Assembly (NCBI GenBank): GCA_025352785.1
Contig: JANXSD010000157.1
Location: 1 to 64,000, forward strand
Direction: 5' to 3'
Origin: Bacteroidota bacterium
GTDB taxonomy: Bacteria; Bacteroidota; Bacteroidia; AKYH767-A; OLB10
Length of the DNA: 64,000 nucleotides
The translations under genes were made by a program, and so were the position numbers. Position 1 is the first letter of the stretch; each line of letters opens with the position of its first letter. The notes below the pieces were generated by a model. It did not search any database and was not told where the DNA came from. It saw nothing but the letters and a program-made list of their open reading frames with translations. Shown here piece after piece: positions 40,098 through 50,220 of the stretch.

Positions 40098-43000
40098 TTA
40101 ATAAGTGTTTAAATTGGCAATAACAATTTTCATAGTATTCAAATTCCCTTTTAAATCTTTAACCTTTGCAATATATAATCCCGAAGTTAAATAACAATTT
40201 ATTAAACGATTGTTATTACTAAATGATTGCTCGTGACCATACATATCAACTCGTAAAATTAATTGTTGATTTTCATCTTTTAAATAGTTGGATATTTCAA
40301 GCGAATTATTAAATTGTTTTCCAATAACAAATCCATCGGCTTTGAAATTATTACTAATTAAAGCATTTGATTCTCTTAAATATTGTGCGCTATTACCAAC
40401 ATCAATTAAGTTTGCGATCCAAGTATTATCACATCCAGTAGGTACAATTATATCTCCTTGTTGAAAATCCAAATTATTATAAGTGAAGCCAGAATTAAAT
40501 ATTTTATCATTTACACCTGCTTTAATATATGTTGGCCAAACACCAAGACTTGTACTGGAAACTCCTAATGCACATGTAAGCCATGTTGCACTACTATTAC
40601 TTATATTTTGTTTGTATGTAATTAAATCTCTTGCATTATTTACAGGTAATGGGAATGGTAAATTTGTTGAAGGAGTATTACCCCAATTTGTATACAATCC
40701 TGAAAAAACAAAACTATTATCATTTGTTAAGCCAATACAAGTAGTTCGCGATATGCCACAATCACCGAAATAAGTTCCCATATTCATTGTATTGCTTCCA
40801 TTGATAATTGCCGACCAACCATATTCCGTTACCGAAGGGCTCGTACAGTTTAAGGAGGTCATAGAACCAAATAATGGCGCAAATGCAGTTGGGAAACCTG
40901 TTGGAGTTGCTTTGAAACTCCAATGCAATGCAGAATTGTAAAAGTAACCTCCAACTGCAATGTTACCAAAATTATCAGTTTTAATTGAAGTTGGGAAAAC
41001 AATACCAGCATCCCATGAATTCACATTATTAGCCTTTACTTTCCAGTAACGCAATGGAGTATTCGTTACAATATTTTTTTCCTGTATTCCTACTGAATAA
41101 TAAGGTGCTACAGTTGGATTTTCGGCGTAAATAAAACATACAGTATTAATATTAATAATATCGAAATCAACAACTGGTAATCCTGGAGACTGGATGATAA
41201 CTCTTGGATTTACAGATATTACTAATGGGCTTAATAGGTCATATCGTGAAATACTGCTTTGCGACAAACCAGTAGTAGCCGTAAAAAAAGTAAGAACAAA
41301 TAGATACCTGTTTGAATTATCGAAAATCGTTTTTTGAATTTCACCTGCAGATGTCGGCAGTGAGTAAATACTACTAACAATTAATCCAGTAAGCGGATTA
41401 TAAGTAGAAATATTACCTGGCGATCCTGAAGTACCTACATATAGTAAATTATTAGAAGAATTATAAGAAACTGATTGATAATTTGAAGTTGCTAGTCCTT
41501 TTGCCCAACGCAAATCACCACACTCATCATAAGAGGCCAAATAACCGCTCACTGTGCTAGGAGTTCCTGTAGTTGTGGCATTAGCAGTACCTGACCCCCA
41601 ATTAACCTGATTAAATCCATAACCAGCAATATATGTATTATTAGATAGATCAACATCTAATTGTTTTGGTCGTTGGCTTCCACTTCCAGTAGCAATTACA
41701 GGATAACTGTTAACATCTTCAAACAATTCAAAATCATCGACAAAACAAAAATTAGGTTGAGTAGTTGTAATTGTAGTAGTTTTAAGAGCAATTGATGAAA
41801 AATTTACTCCTGAAGTTGCTTTAAAGTTAATAGAATAAGTATTCCAGCCACAACCATTAGCAATAGATTGTGTAAAGCTTTGAACTGGTGTTGTTGGAAA
41901 ATTAAAATTACCCCATAATTCAAATTTAATGATCCCAGGAGTTTGAGGAAATCCATTTGGGGTTATAGTCAATGCTTTAAATCGAATCGTATAAAAATGA
42001 CCATCAAGTATCGGTGTAATTAAACTTGTTTTTATTCCGCAAGGAAGTGGAAGTACGGCATATCTATCATTTCCAGCTGATGCACCCGACCACGTATCAA
42101 TTGAAGGGCATTGTAATGAAGCTGGATTTGTACTAGAAGGACCTACAATAAAATTTGTAGGAATTGAATTAGATGAAATTCCCGTTCTTCCAAAATAAAA
42201 TGGATTTCCATTAGATAAACACCAATTTGTAACTTCATTTGAAGAGCCTCCTACACAACCACCAAAACTATTTGGGTTTGTTCCTGGGATAGGCGCACCT
42301 TGCTCAAAATCACCATTACAAATCATATTTAATTGATTACAATAACTAGGAATTGTAGAAGGAATACAGGTAGCTGATGCTTGTCTTGGAATAATAAGTT
42401 CAGGGCATTTTGAGCCACAAGTATTTTCAACGGAATAGGCTCCAATGTTAGTTGGTGAATTAAATATAAATCCGGGATGATTATTTACTGAATAATCGAA
42501 CAAAACATTATCTTCTGTATGATCCATTCTCCATTGGGCAACCAAACCAAATTCAGATCCACTTAAACAAACATTATTTGTATTAAAAATATCAAGATCG
42601 GTTCGCGCAATACTCCAAATACGAACATCATCTAACATACCTGAAAATGCAGAAGAAGTTGACATGTCTGAATTTATTCCCATTAATAAATTAGATGGAG
42701 TTGTAATATCTTCAATGTTTGAAATATTATATTGAATAGTTAACATACTATCAATATAAAATGTTAAAAGATTTTGTTCTCTTTTCACAGCAACTCGATG
42801 GCAGTTTCTATCTAACAATAATTTCCCATTCGTAATGCTATCAATAAATGTATTCCCATTTAAAGTTAAAAACAAATTACCACTCGATGTTAACCCAAAT
42901 AAATATCCTGTGTTATCAAATAAATTATCAATGATAGTATAATAAGAACCTCTAATTTTTTTGGGTTCTATCTTTATTTGAGACTCAATTGTGAAATCTT

Positions 43001-43187
43001 GAACTCCTAAATTCAAATCTGCATAAGGGTAAACTGTTGCGTAATCATTTATACCATCAAATAATAAACCATTATTAATTTGTGCTTGAGAAAAGAATGA
43101 ACTGAAAGTGCATAAAACCAATATCATTAAACCAATACCGTAGGTGCGTTTTATTTCTAAGATATTATTTATCTTGTGATAAAACAA
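40098..43187 (-). CDS. Secreted LamG-type concanavalin-like protein with T9SS-like C-terminal tail
   Basis: 1029 aa; N-terminal LamG motif (LLFDGINDYATVYPYADLNLGVQDFTIESQIKIEP), beta-propeller-like middle, C-terminal LTSGLYIAKVKDLKGNLNTMKIVI. Confidence 0.75.
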   Translation of the reverse strand: MFYHKINNILEIKRTYGIGLMILVLCTFSSFFSQAQINNGLLFDGINDYATVYPYADLNLGVQDFTIESQIKIEPKKIRGSYYTIIDNLFDNTGYLFGLTSSGNLFLTLNGNTFIDSITNGKLLLDRNCHRVAVKREQNLLTFYIDSMLTIQYNISNIEDITTPSNLLMGINSDMSTSSAFSGMLDDVRIWSIARTDLDIFNTNNVCLSGSEFGLVAQWRMDHTEDNVLFDYSVNNHPGFIFNSPTNIGAYSVENTCGSKCPELIIPRQASATCIPSTIPSYCNQLNMICNGDFEQGAPIPGTNPNSFGGCVGGSSNEVTNWCLSNGNPFYFGRTGISSNSIPTNFIVGPSSTNPASLQCPSIDTWSGASAGNDRYAVLPLPCGIKTSLITPILDGHFYTIRFKALTITPNGFPQTPGIIKFELWGNFNFPTTPVQSFTQSIANGCGWNTYSINFKATSGVNFSSIALKTTTITTTQPNFCFVDDFELFEDVNSYPVIATGSGSQRPKQLDVDLSNNTYIAGYGFNQVNWGSGTANATTTGTPSTVSGYLASYDECGDLRWAKGLATSNYQSVSYNSSNNLLYVGTSGSPGNISTYNPLTGLIVSSIYSLPTSAGEIQKTIFDNSNRYLFVLTFFTATTGLSQSSISRYDLLSPLVISVNPRVIIQSPGLPVVDFDIININTVCFIYAENPTVAPYYSVGIQEKNIVTNTPLRYWKVKANNVNSWDAGIVFPTSIKTDNFGNIAVGGYFYNSALHWSFKATPTGFPTAFAPLFGSMTSLNCTSPSVTEYGWSAIINGSNTMNMGTYFGDCGISRTTCIGLTNDNSFVFSGLYTNWGNTPSTNLPFPLPVNNARDLITYKQNISNSSATWLTCALGVSSTSLGVWPTYIKAGVNDKIFNSGFTYNNLDFQQGDIIVPTGCDNTWIANLIDVGNSAQYLRESNALISNNFKADGFVIGKQFNNSLEISNYLKDENQQLILRVDMYGHEQSFSNNNRLINCYLTSGLYIAKVKDLKGNLNTMKIVIANLNTY

Positions 43188-43722
43188 ACTCTTGAAAAAT
43201 TCTCGGAAAATGTATGATTTTCTTGTCTTTTGGTTAATTAACGTTTGAAATAAATTTTTTACCTTGTACTTCCTAAAATCTAATGATAGTTGATAGCTTC
43301 AACTACTTTTTTACTGTTGGCAATTGGTTTCATAATAGATGTATTTTTTAATTAAAATAAATATCAACCTTAAATGACCGCACAACCCTCTTTCACAAAT
43401 TTTAACTAATAAGAACTATTTTTATTATTAACCAAAACTGATAATCAACACTAGGCAAAATACCTTAACCTTAAAATTCGAACTATTTCACTAGATTGTT
43501 TGGTAAATGTAGTTTCTGTTTTTCAAATTTCATAATTTTTCTCGTAAATAGTTATGAACAGTTTAAGATAAATAAGGCAAAATAATTAAAAAGTACAAAA
43601 ATAAAATCAACTATTTTAAAGATATAACTCATAATACTGTTTACCATTCAAATGAATCACAAAACAATAACTTATGCAAGATAAAACAGAACCTAAAATT
43701 CACAAGTTAACAATTTCTTTAT

Positions 43723-44841
43723 TTATTTTCCTTCCCATTCTTTAAAGAGCATTGTTAAAAGGACTCGTTGAAAGATATTATTTTCGGGCATTTCTCCAGA
43801 TAAATATCGATTTTTATAATCGTTCACTTCTTGTTCGGGAAGTTCCACTCTTAATGCGACATGAAGTCTTGAGCGTGCTAGCTTCATTTCGTTAAAATGA
43901 TTTCTAGTTTCAATAGCGAATGTGGATAATGCTAGTGTTGAATCTGTGCTTACAGAAGCAGATCCAATAGTGTATGCATTAACTAGTTCACATTCCTTTA
44001 ATTGTTGTTCATATTGATTTGTTGTTTTGAAATAAATCCTATTAAAGAAAGCTTCTTTCATTGTAAAAAAAGCTCCTGAATCAGCAGTGCTAAGAGTTCG
44101 TCGGCAAAAGCTACTATCAACTCCCGACCATAAATAAGTTGCATTCAACTTATTATTCATCTCACGAACACGATCCATTTTTGCATCCGTAAAAACAGTA
44201 ACCTCGTCTTTATTTGCAACAGTAATTTCACTTTGCATTCCTTTTGTAATGGTAGCAATTCTTCTCCATGCTGGGAGTTCACGCATTATGTTTGCACCAT
44301 TAGGAATGTACAATGTATTTACAATTATATTTTTTTCAGCGGCTTGTTCGCAGTATTTTAAGTAATCATAACCATTAGAAGTTACCATGCCATTTCCGCA
44401 GAGAAAAATAATTTTTTTAGCATCTATGTTTTTCGACCAAGAAATTTGAGAGATACATGTTGAAAGTGCTGCACTAACATATTGATCACCTTTTTCTATG
44501 GAAGGTTTCAATTTGAAGAGTTCCGTTTCCAGATGATCAAAATTATGAGTAAGATCACAAAGCACTTTTACATATCCATTATTTTTTCCAAAACTTGGTC
44601 GTGAGAAACCAACAACAGCAATTCTTAGATCTGGAGTAGGAATCATGATATAAGCTTGATTTACTATCAACCATATATTATCACGTACATTATTTATTAA
44701 ACCGTTTGTGCTTCCACTTAAATCTACACAAATAACAATGTCCAATGCACGATTTTTGCTTCCTTGTGCGTTTCCATTTTCACTAATAAAAAGTAGTGAT
44801 AAGCAAACAATAAAATAAAATAGTACTTGAAATTTTTTCAT
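43723..44841 (-). CDS. von Willebrand factor A domain protein, secreted
   Basis: 372 aa; signal peptide; MIDAS DIVICVDLSGSTNGL. Confidence 0.85.
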   Translation of the reverse strand: MKKFQVLFYFIVCLSLLFISENGNAQGSKNRALDIVICVDLSGSTNGLINNVRDNIWLIVNQAYIMIPTPDLRIAVVGFSRPSFGKNNGYVKVLCDLTHNFDHLETELFKLKPSIEKGDQYVSAALSTCISQISWSKNIDAKKIIFLCGNGMVTSNGYDYLKYCEQAAEKNIIVNTLYIPNGANIMRELPAWRRIATITKGMQSEITVANKDEVTVFTDAKMDRVREMNNKLNATYLWSGVDSSFCRRTLSTADSGAFFTMKEAFFNRIYFKTTNQYEQQLKECELVNAYTIGSASVSTDSTLALSTFAIETRNHFNEMKLARSRLHVALRVELPEQEVNDYKNRYLSGEMPENNIFQRVLLTMLFKEWEGK

Positions 44842-44903
44842 TTGAATTCTCTTATCAAAAATAAGATTTTAATACCACTTTGGGTAAATGAATTTATTGT
44901 TGT

Positions 44904-45608
44904 TTACAAAAAGTTATCAAGAGGCATTGAACACATCAACGTTTTAACTTCATTCGTTAAATTCAATAGGGCTATTGCCATTTCCCATCTTTCACGATTT
45001 CGTGGTTCAACATAATTTGAGATAGCACGAACTTGAATCGATGGCGTCTCAAACATGTTAGCAACATAAAAAAATGCTGCTCCTTCCATGCTTTCAATAT
45101 CCACAGGATATTTCATTTTAATCTTATCTATCGATAGTTGATTTCCATGAACTTTGTTAACAGTAATTGCCTCTACAACCTTCATTTTATTCATAGGAAT
45201 ATTATTGGAAATAATCGGGAAAAGTTTTCGATTTGTGAAAGGTATATCCGATGGATTTAGAAGTCCTAGATCAAAAATATCGATAAAATCATCGTGATCT
45301 TCCGCACCTAAATCAGCGAATTGATCGCTATTTATTGACACAACAATCCCTAGGGGGAAAGTCTTATTAAAACTTCCTGCTAAACCTATATTTACCAAAA
45401 GCCGATATTTTTTTGAGGAGAGTAGCTTAGTGAGATGAAAAGTGGTAGCAACTACACCAACTCCAGTTACCAATAAATCGGACTTGAAATCTGCAAAAGC
45501 ATCTATAAAATGTGATTCATCTTCGGAATATTTAAAGTCAGGTTTCAGAAGTCCCTGACATTCAGCTAAAGTAGCGCTTACAATTAAAACAGATTGCATA
45601 TTTAGCAA
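44904..45608 (-). CDS. mqnB: Futalosine hydrolase
   Basis: 234 aa nucleoside phosphorylase-fold; LVTGVGVVATTFHLTKLL, LVNIGLAGSF, DIESMEGAAFFYVANMFETPSIQVRAISNYVEPRNR. Confidence 0.88.
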   Translation of the reverse strand: MLNMQSVLIVSATLAECQGLLKPDFKYSEDESHFIDAFADFKSDLLVTGVGVVATTFHLTKLLSSKKYRLLVNIGLAGSFNKTFPLGIVVSINSDQFADLGAEDHDDFIDIFDLGLLNPSDIPFTNRKLFPIISNNIPMNKMKVVEAITVNKVHGNQLSIDKIKMKYPVDIESMEGAAFFYVANMFETPSIQVRAISNYVEPRNRERWEMAIALLNLTNEVKTLMCSMPLDNFL

Positions 45609-45655
45609 ATATAATACAAAGCAGAATTAAGAGAGGAAAACATGATTAAATGAAC

Positions 45656-45663
45656 TAATTTTG
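45656..45663 (+). promoter_or_regulatory. Candidate -7 element TAATTTTG upstream of PTPS gene
   Basis: TAnnTTTG match ~37 nt upstream of ATG 45700; -33 element not clear. Confidence 0.35.
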
Positions 45664-45699
45664 CAGCAATCTACTAATAGAGAATAAAAGACATTTATC

Positions 45700-46110
45700 A
45701 TGGTATACATTACAAGAAGGGAGCATTTTAACGCAGCACACAAGCTTTTTAAGGAAGACTGGTCGGATCAGAAAAACATGGAAATATTTGGCAAATGTTC
45801 GAATCCAAATTGGCATGGTCATAATTACGATTTATTTGTAACAGTGAAAGGCGAACCTAACCCAACCACTGGATTTGTAATTGATTTAAAAAAACTAAGT
45901 AAACTAATTAATGTTTTAGTGATTGATAAACTAGATCATAAAAATTTAAATTTAGATGTTGACTTCATGAAAGGGAGAATGGCATCCACTGAGGTATTGG
46001 CAATTGCTATTTGGGAACAGATCGCACCAGCATTAAAACTTGAAGGAAGTGAATTGCACTCTGTGAAGCTTTATGAAACAGAAAATAATTATGTAGAATA
46101 TTTCGGTTAG
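45700..46110 (+). CDS. 6-pyruvoyl-tetrahydropterin synthase / 6-carboxytetrahydropterin synthase family
   Basis: 136 aa; [27 protein letters not shown] (CX5HGH), [21 protein letters not shown]. Confidence 0.93.
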   Translation: MVYITRREHFNAAHKLFKEDWSDQKNMEIFGKCSNPNWHGHNYDLFVTVKGEPNPTTGFVIDLKKLSKLINVLVIDKLDHKNLNLDVDFMKGRMASTEVLAIAIWEQIAPALKLEGSELHSVKLYETENNYVEYFG

Positions 46111-46133
46111 ATTTCATCTCAAATATTTTTATT

Positions 46134-46772
46134 ATGACGAATAAAAAAAATAATTCATCAGAAGATGATGAATACGTAGGTTACCAAAAAGTTGATATCT
46201 ACAATCAGGAAAAGATTGACGCACTCTCTAAGATGTATGAAAAAATTCTGGCTGAAATTGGAGAAGATCCCAGCCGGGAAGGTTTGGTAAAAACACCAGA
46301 ACGTGTTGCAAAAGCGATGCAATTTTTAACTCATGGGTACGATTTAGATCCTGTTGCAATATTAAATTCTGCAAAGTTTCGTGAAGATTATAAGCAAATG
46401 GTAATCGTAAAAGATATTGAAATATATTCGATGTGCGAACATCATCTCTTACCCTTTTTCGGCAAAGCTCATGTAGCTTATATTCCCAATCAATACATTG
46501 TTGGGTTAAGTAAAATTCCACGAATAGTGGATGCATTTGCACGACGGCTACAAGTACAAGAACGATTAACTACGGAAATAAGAGATTGTATTCAAAATAC
46601 ATTAAAACCCATCGGGGTTGCTGTTGTTATTGAAGCGCAACATTTATGTATGCAAATGCGAGGGATACAAAAACAAAATTCTGTTACAACAACTTCTGCA
46701 TTCACTGGTGAATTTGAAAACGACAGAACAAGAGCGGAATTTATTAACCTCATCAAAGGAACATTTCATTAA
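46134..46772 (+). CDS. folE: GTP cyclohydrolase I
   Basis: 212 aa; [65 protein letters not shown]. Confidence 0.97.
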   Translation: MTNKKNNSSEDDEYVGYQKVDIYNQEKIDALSKMYEKILAEIGEDPSREGLVKTPERVAKAMQFLTHGYDLDPVAILNSAKFREDYKQMVIVKDIEIYSMCEHHLLPFFGKAHVAYIPNQYIVGLSKIPRIVDAFARRLQVQERLTTEIRDCIQNTLKPIGVAVVIEAQHLCMQMRGIQKQNSVTTTSAFTGEFENDRTRAEFINLIKGTFH

Positions 46773-46826
46773 ATGAATTAAATTTTAATAAAACAAATCA
46801 AGATTAATTCATTAAAATAAAAACGC

Positions 46827-47702
46827 ATGAAAGCATATTTATTCCCCGGACAAGGTTCGCAGTTTATCGGAATGGGAAAAGAACTTTATGATAATTCAGA
46901 ATTAGCAAGAGAAATGTTTCATCAAGCAGATTCTATTATTGGATTTCCAATTTCCGAATTAATGTTTTCTGGAACCGATGAAGATTTATTACAAACAAAA
47001 GTTACTCAGCCTTCCATATTTATTCACTCTGTTATTGCTTCGAAAACAATGGCAGAAAGTTTTCAAGCGGATATGGTGGCGGGACATTCATTAGGAGAAT
47101 TTTCTGCATTAGTTGCTAATGGAACTTTAAGTTTTGAAGATGGTTTACGCTTAGTAATTGAACGTTCGAATGCGATGCAAGCTGCTTGCGAAATGGTTCG
47201 GGGAACAATGGCTGCTGTATTAGCGCTCGATGATGAGAAGGTAGAAGAAATTTGTAAGAGTATAAAAAATATTGTTGTACCTGCGAACTATAATTGTCCT
47301 GGGCAATTAGTTATTTCAGGATCAATTGAAGGTGTTACAGAAGCTTGCGAATTATTAAAAGCTGCTGGAGCTAAACGTGCAATGATCCTTAAAGTTGGTG
47401 GTGCGTTTCATAGTCCGCTCATGGAGCCCGCACGTGAACGATTAGCTGCTGCGATTGAAAACACCACATTTCATCAACCAATTTGTCCCGTGTATCAAAA
47501 TATAACCGGATTACCTTACCGTAATTCTGATGCAATAAAAAAGAATTTAATAGCGCAGTTAACAGCTCCTGTTCGTTGGACACAAACCATAGAGAACATG
47601 ATTAAGGATGGTGCAAAATCATTTACGGAAGTTGGTCCTGGTAAAGTATTGCAAGGGTTGGTGAAGAAAATAAATAAGGAAGCGGAAATTGCAATTGGCT
47701 AA
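46827..47702 (+). CDS. fabD: ACP S-malonyltransferase
   Basis: 291 aa; FPGQGSQFIGMGKELY, MVAGHSLGEFSALVANG, VGGAFHSPLMEPA. Confidence 0.96.
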   Translation: MKAYLFPGQGSQFIGMGKELYDNSELAREMFHQADSIIGFPISELMFSGTDEDLLQTKVTQPSIFIHSVIASKTMAESFQADMVAGHSLGEFSALVANGTLSFEDGLRLVIERSNAMQAACEMVRGTMAAVLALDDEKVEEICKSIKNIVVPANYNCPGQLVISGSIEGVTEACELLKAAGAKRAMILKVGGAFHSPLMEPARERLAAAIENTTFHQPICPVYQNITGLPYRNSDAIKKNLIAQLTAPVRWTQTIENMIKDGAKSFTEVGPGKVLQGLVKKINKEAEIAIG

Positions 47703-47835
47703 TGTGCCAATATGCAAATTTGCCAATGTTATTTAGAAGATTGGCAGATCTGAATTTAAATTACACACACGAATAAAGTTCTTGATATATTTATTGGAGG
47801 TGTGTTTTAAAACAAAATATAAAAATATTTTATTG

Positions 47836-49188
47836 ATGCAATTGAATCCATTGAATGCTATTTCGCCTATTGATGGTCGTTATAGGGAAGTTTGTGAGGA
47901 GTTAGCTTTGTATTTTTCTGAAGAAGCTTTGATGCGTTATCGTGTGATTGTGGAAGTGGAATATTTTATTGAGTTATGTGAATTACCTTTGCCGCAATTA
48001 AAGTCGGTAGATCATGCAATTTTTCCTGCATTAAGAAAACTTTATAATGATTTCAATCATGAAGATGCATTGCAAATTAAAGCGATTGAGAAGATTACCA
48101 ATCATGATGTAAAGGCAATTGAATATTTCATAAAAGATAAATTTGATACGTTAGGATTAGCTGCGTATAAAGAATTTATTCATTTCGGATTAACGAGTCA
48201 GGATATAAATAACACAGCGATTCCACTTTCGATTCGTGAAGCAGTTTTACAAATATATTTGCCATCTATAAAAGCAATTGGTGATAAAATAGAAGAACTT
48301 GCAAGAGGATGGTCGGAGATTCCAATGCTTGCACGAACACATGGGCAACCTGCATCACCTACAATTTTAGGTAAAGAAATTTTTATTTTTCGTCATCGGA
48401 TATTAACGCAATTAGAGTTGTTGAATGCAATAGCTTACTCCGCAAAATTTGGTGGTGCAACAGGAAACTTCAACGCACATGTTGTTGCTTATCCTACTAT
48501 TAAATGGATTGATTTCTCTGATAAATTTATTGAGCGATTAGGATTAAAACGTTCACCTTACACAACACAAATTGAGCACTATGATAACATGGCTGCTTTA
48601 TTTGATACGATAAAAAGAATCAATACAATTCTTTTGGATTTAAGTAGAGATATGTGGACCTACATCTCGATGAATTATTTCACACAAAGTGTTATTGCAA
48701 ATGAAGTTGGATCATCAGCAATGCCTCATAAAGTAAATCCAATTGATTTTGAAAATGCAGAGGGAAATCTAGGAATGGCAAATGCAATTTTAGAACATCT
48801 TTCAGCTAAACTTCCAATATCACGCCTACAACGTGACCTTACTGACTCTACAGTTTTAAGAAACGTAGGAGTTCCATTTGCACACATCGCTATTGCCGCG
48901 AAATCACTTTTAAAAGGATTAAATAAAATTACCGTAAACATAACAGCAATCACTGCTGATCTTGAAGATAACTGGGCGGTTGTTGCAGAAGGGATTCAAA
49001 CCATTTTGAGAAGAGAAGCGTATCCGAATCCATACGAAGCATTGAAAGTACTAACGCGTACTGGAAGTAAAATTAACAAATCAACGATTGGTGATTTTAT
49101 TGAAAAGTTAGATGTTAGTGAAGCTGTAAAAATGGAGCTTCGTGCGATTACACCGACATCCTATACTGGAGTACAAAAGGGTTATTAA
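47836..49188 (+). CDS. purB: Adenylosuccinate lyase
   Basis: 450 aa from MQLNPLNAISPIDGRYREVCEELALYFSE; ARTHGQPASPT, GSSAMPHKVNPIDFENAEGN. Track start 47782 adds an unlikely N-terminal extension. Confidence 0.96.
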   Translation: MQLNPLNAISPIDGRYREVCEELALYFSEEALMRYRVIVEVEYFIELCELPLPQLKSVDHAIFPALRKLYNDFNHEDALQIKAIEKITNHDVKAIEYFIKDKFDTLGLAAYKEFIHFGLTSQDINNTAIPLSIREAVLQIYLPSIKAIGDKIEELARGWSEIPMLARTHGQPASPTILGKEIFIFRHRILTQLELLNAIAYSAKFGGATGNFNAHVVAYPTIKWIDFSDKFIERLGLKRSPYTTQIEHYDNMAALFDTIKRINTILLDLSRDMWTYISMNYFTQSVIANEVGSSAMPHKVNPIDFENAEGNLGMANAILEHLSAKLPISRLQRDLTDSTVLRNVGVPFAHIAIAAKSLLKGLNKITVNITAITADLEDNWAVVAEGIQTILRREAYPNPYEALKVLTRTGSKINKSTIGDFIEKLDVSEAVKMELRAITPTSYTGVQKGY

Positions 49189-49224
49189 TTTGCTGTAGCA
49201 AATTAATAACCCTTTTGTACTCCA
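49167..49224. repeat. 28-bp perfect inverted repeat spanning the purB stop codon
   Basis: tggagtacaaaagggttattaatttgct (49167-49194) / agcaaattaataacccttttgtactcca (49197-49224), 2-nt centre. Confidence 0.95.
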
Positions 49225-49320
49225 AATTAAAAATTACGAATTACGTTCTTAATTTGTAATTTGAAAATTAGAAGAAAAATCTCCACAATTTCTAGAAATT
49301 TAATTCATAATTTTTAATTT

Positions 49321-49460
49321 TTAAAGACCTCCCTCAATCCCTGCCAAAGAGGGAAGTTCGATTCTCGTAATTCGTAATTTAAAATTTAGTTTAAAGACCT
49401 CCCTCAATCCCTCCCAAAGAGGGAAGTTTGATTCTCGTAATTCGTAATTTTAAATTTTTA
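49321..49460. repeat. Two tandem copies of a 70-bp intergenic unit
   Basis: Unit ttaaagacctccctcaatccct(g/c)ccaaagagggaagtt(c/t)gattctcgtaattcgtaattt... at 49321 and 49391, 2 mismatches in the first 60 nt; each carries tccctc/gaggga dyad. Confidence 0.95.
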
Positions 49461-49469
49461 ATTTATTAA

Positions 49470-50192
49470 TTACTCCCATCCCGAAGCAAGAACATCAGCA
49501 ATATGAACAGCTTTCAGTGGTTCGTTTTGCTTTTTTATTACTGCATCTAAATGCATTAAGCATTGATAATCGGTGGAGATAATTACTGTTGCTCCAGCAT
49601 TTTTTACGGCGGTTAAAAACTCATCCGCCATTTGGACACTTAAGGCTTCATTTCTGCGATCTAATCCACCTCCCATTCCACAACAAGGTAATGAGTTATT
49701 TAATTCTATCATCTCCAATCCACGGATGTTGGATAGTAAATGTCGTGGCGCTTCTTTAATTCCTAATTCATGAATGGCAGGACAAGCATCTAAGAAAACA
49801 GCCTTAGCTTCATAACTTGCGCCAATGTCTGATACATTTAATACGTTGACTAGAAAGTCGGATAACTCATACATGTGCTTTTGTACAAGCTTGCACTCAT
49901 TATGCAATGCAGAATTATGAAACAAGGAAGGATACTGCGTTTTTACTGTTGCAACGCAAGCAGCTCCAGGACAAACAATATATCGCTCATCTTGAAATTC
50001 TTTAATGAGCTTCTCCCCTACTTCTTTACAGTGATCCCAATAACCATCTTCAAAAGCCGGACGACCACAACACGTTTGTTCAGTATTATAATTTACACCA
50101 CAGCTTAATTTCTCCAATACCTTCACCATATTTAGTGCTGTGCCAGGATAAAACTGATCTACATAACAAGGAATAAATATATCTACTATCAA
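49470..50192 (-). CDS. (Fe-S)-binding protein, LutA/YkgE (CCG domain) family
   Basis: 240 aa; IFIPCYVDQFYPGTALNMVKVLEKL, TCCGRPAFEDGYWD, SLPCCGMGGGLDRRNEALSVQMADE. Confidence 0.9.
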   Translation of the reverse strand: MIVDIFIPCYVDQFYPGTALNMVKVLEKLSCGVNYNTEQTCCGRPAFEDGYWDHCKEVGEKLIKEFQDERYIVCPGAACVATVKTQYPSLFHNSALHNECKLVQKHMYELSDFLVNVLNVSDIGASYEAKAVFLDACPAIHELGIKEAPRHLLSNIRGLEMIELNNSLPCCGMGGGLDRRNEALSVQMADEFLTAVKNAGATVIISTDYQCLMHLDAVIKKQNEPLKAVHIADVLASGWE

Positions 50193-50220
50193 GGTATTTC
50201 GTTTTTAAAATAATATTAGT

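Noticed and set aside
49321-49460. Possible CRISPR array
   Set aside because: Only two units, directly abutting with no unique spacers, and no cas genes nearby; better described as tandem intergenic repeats.
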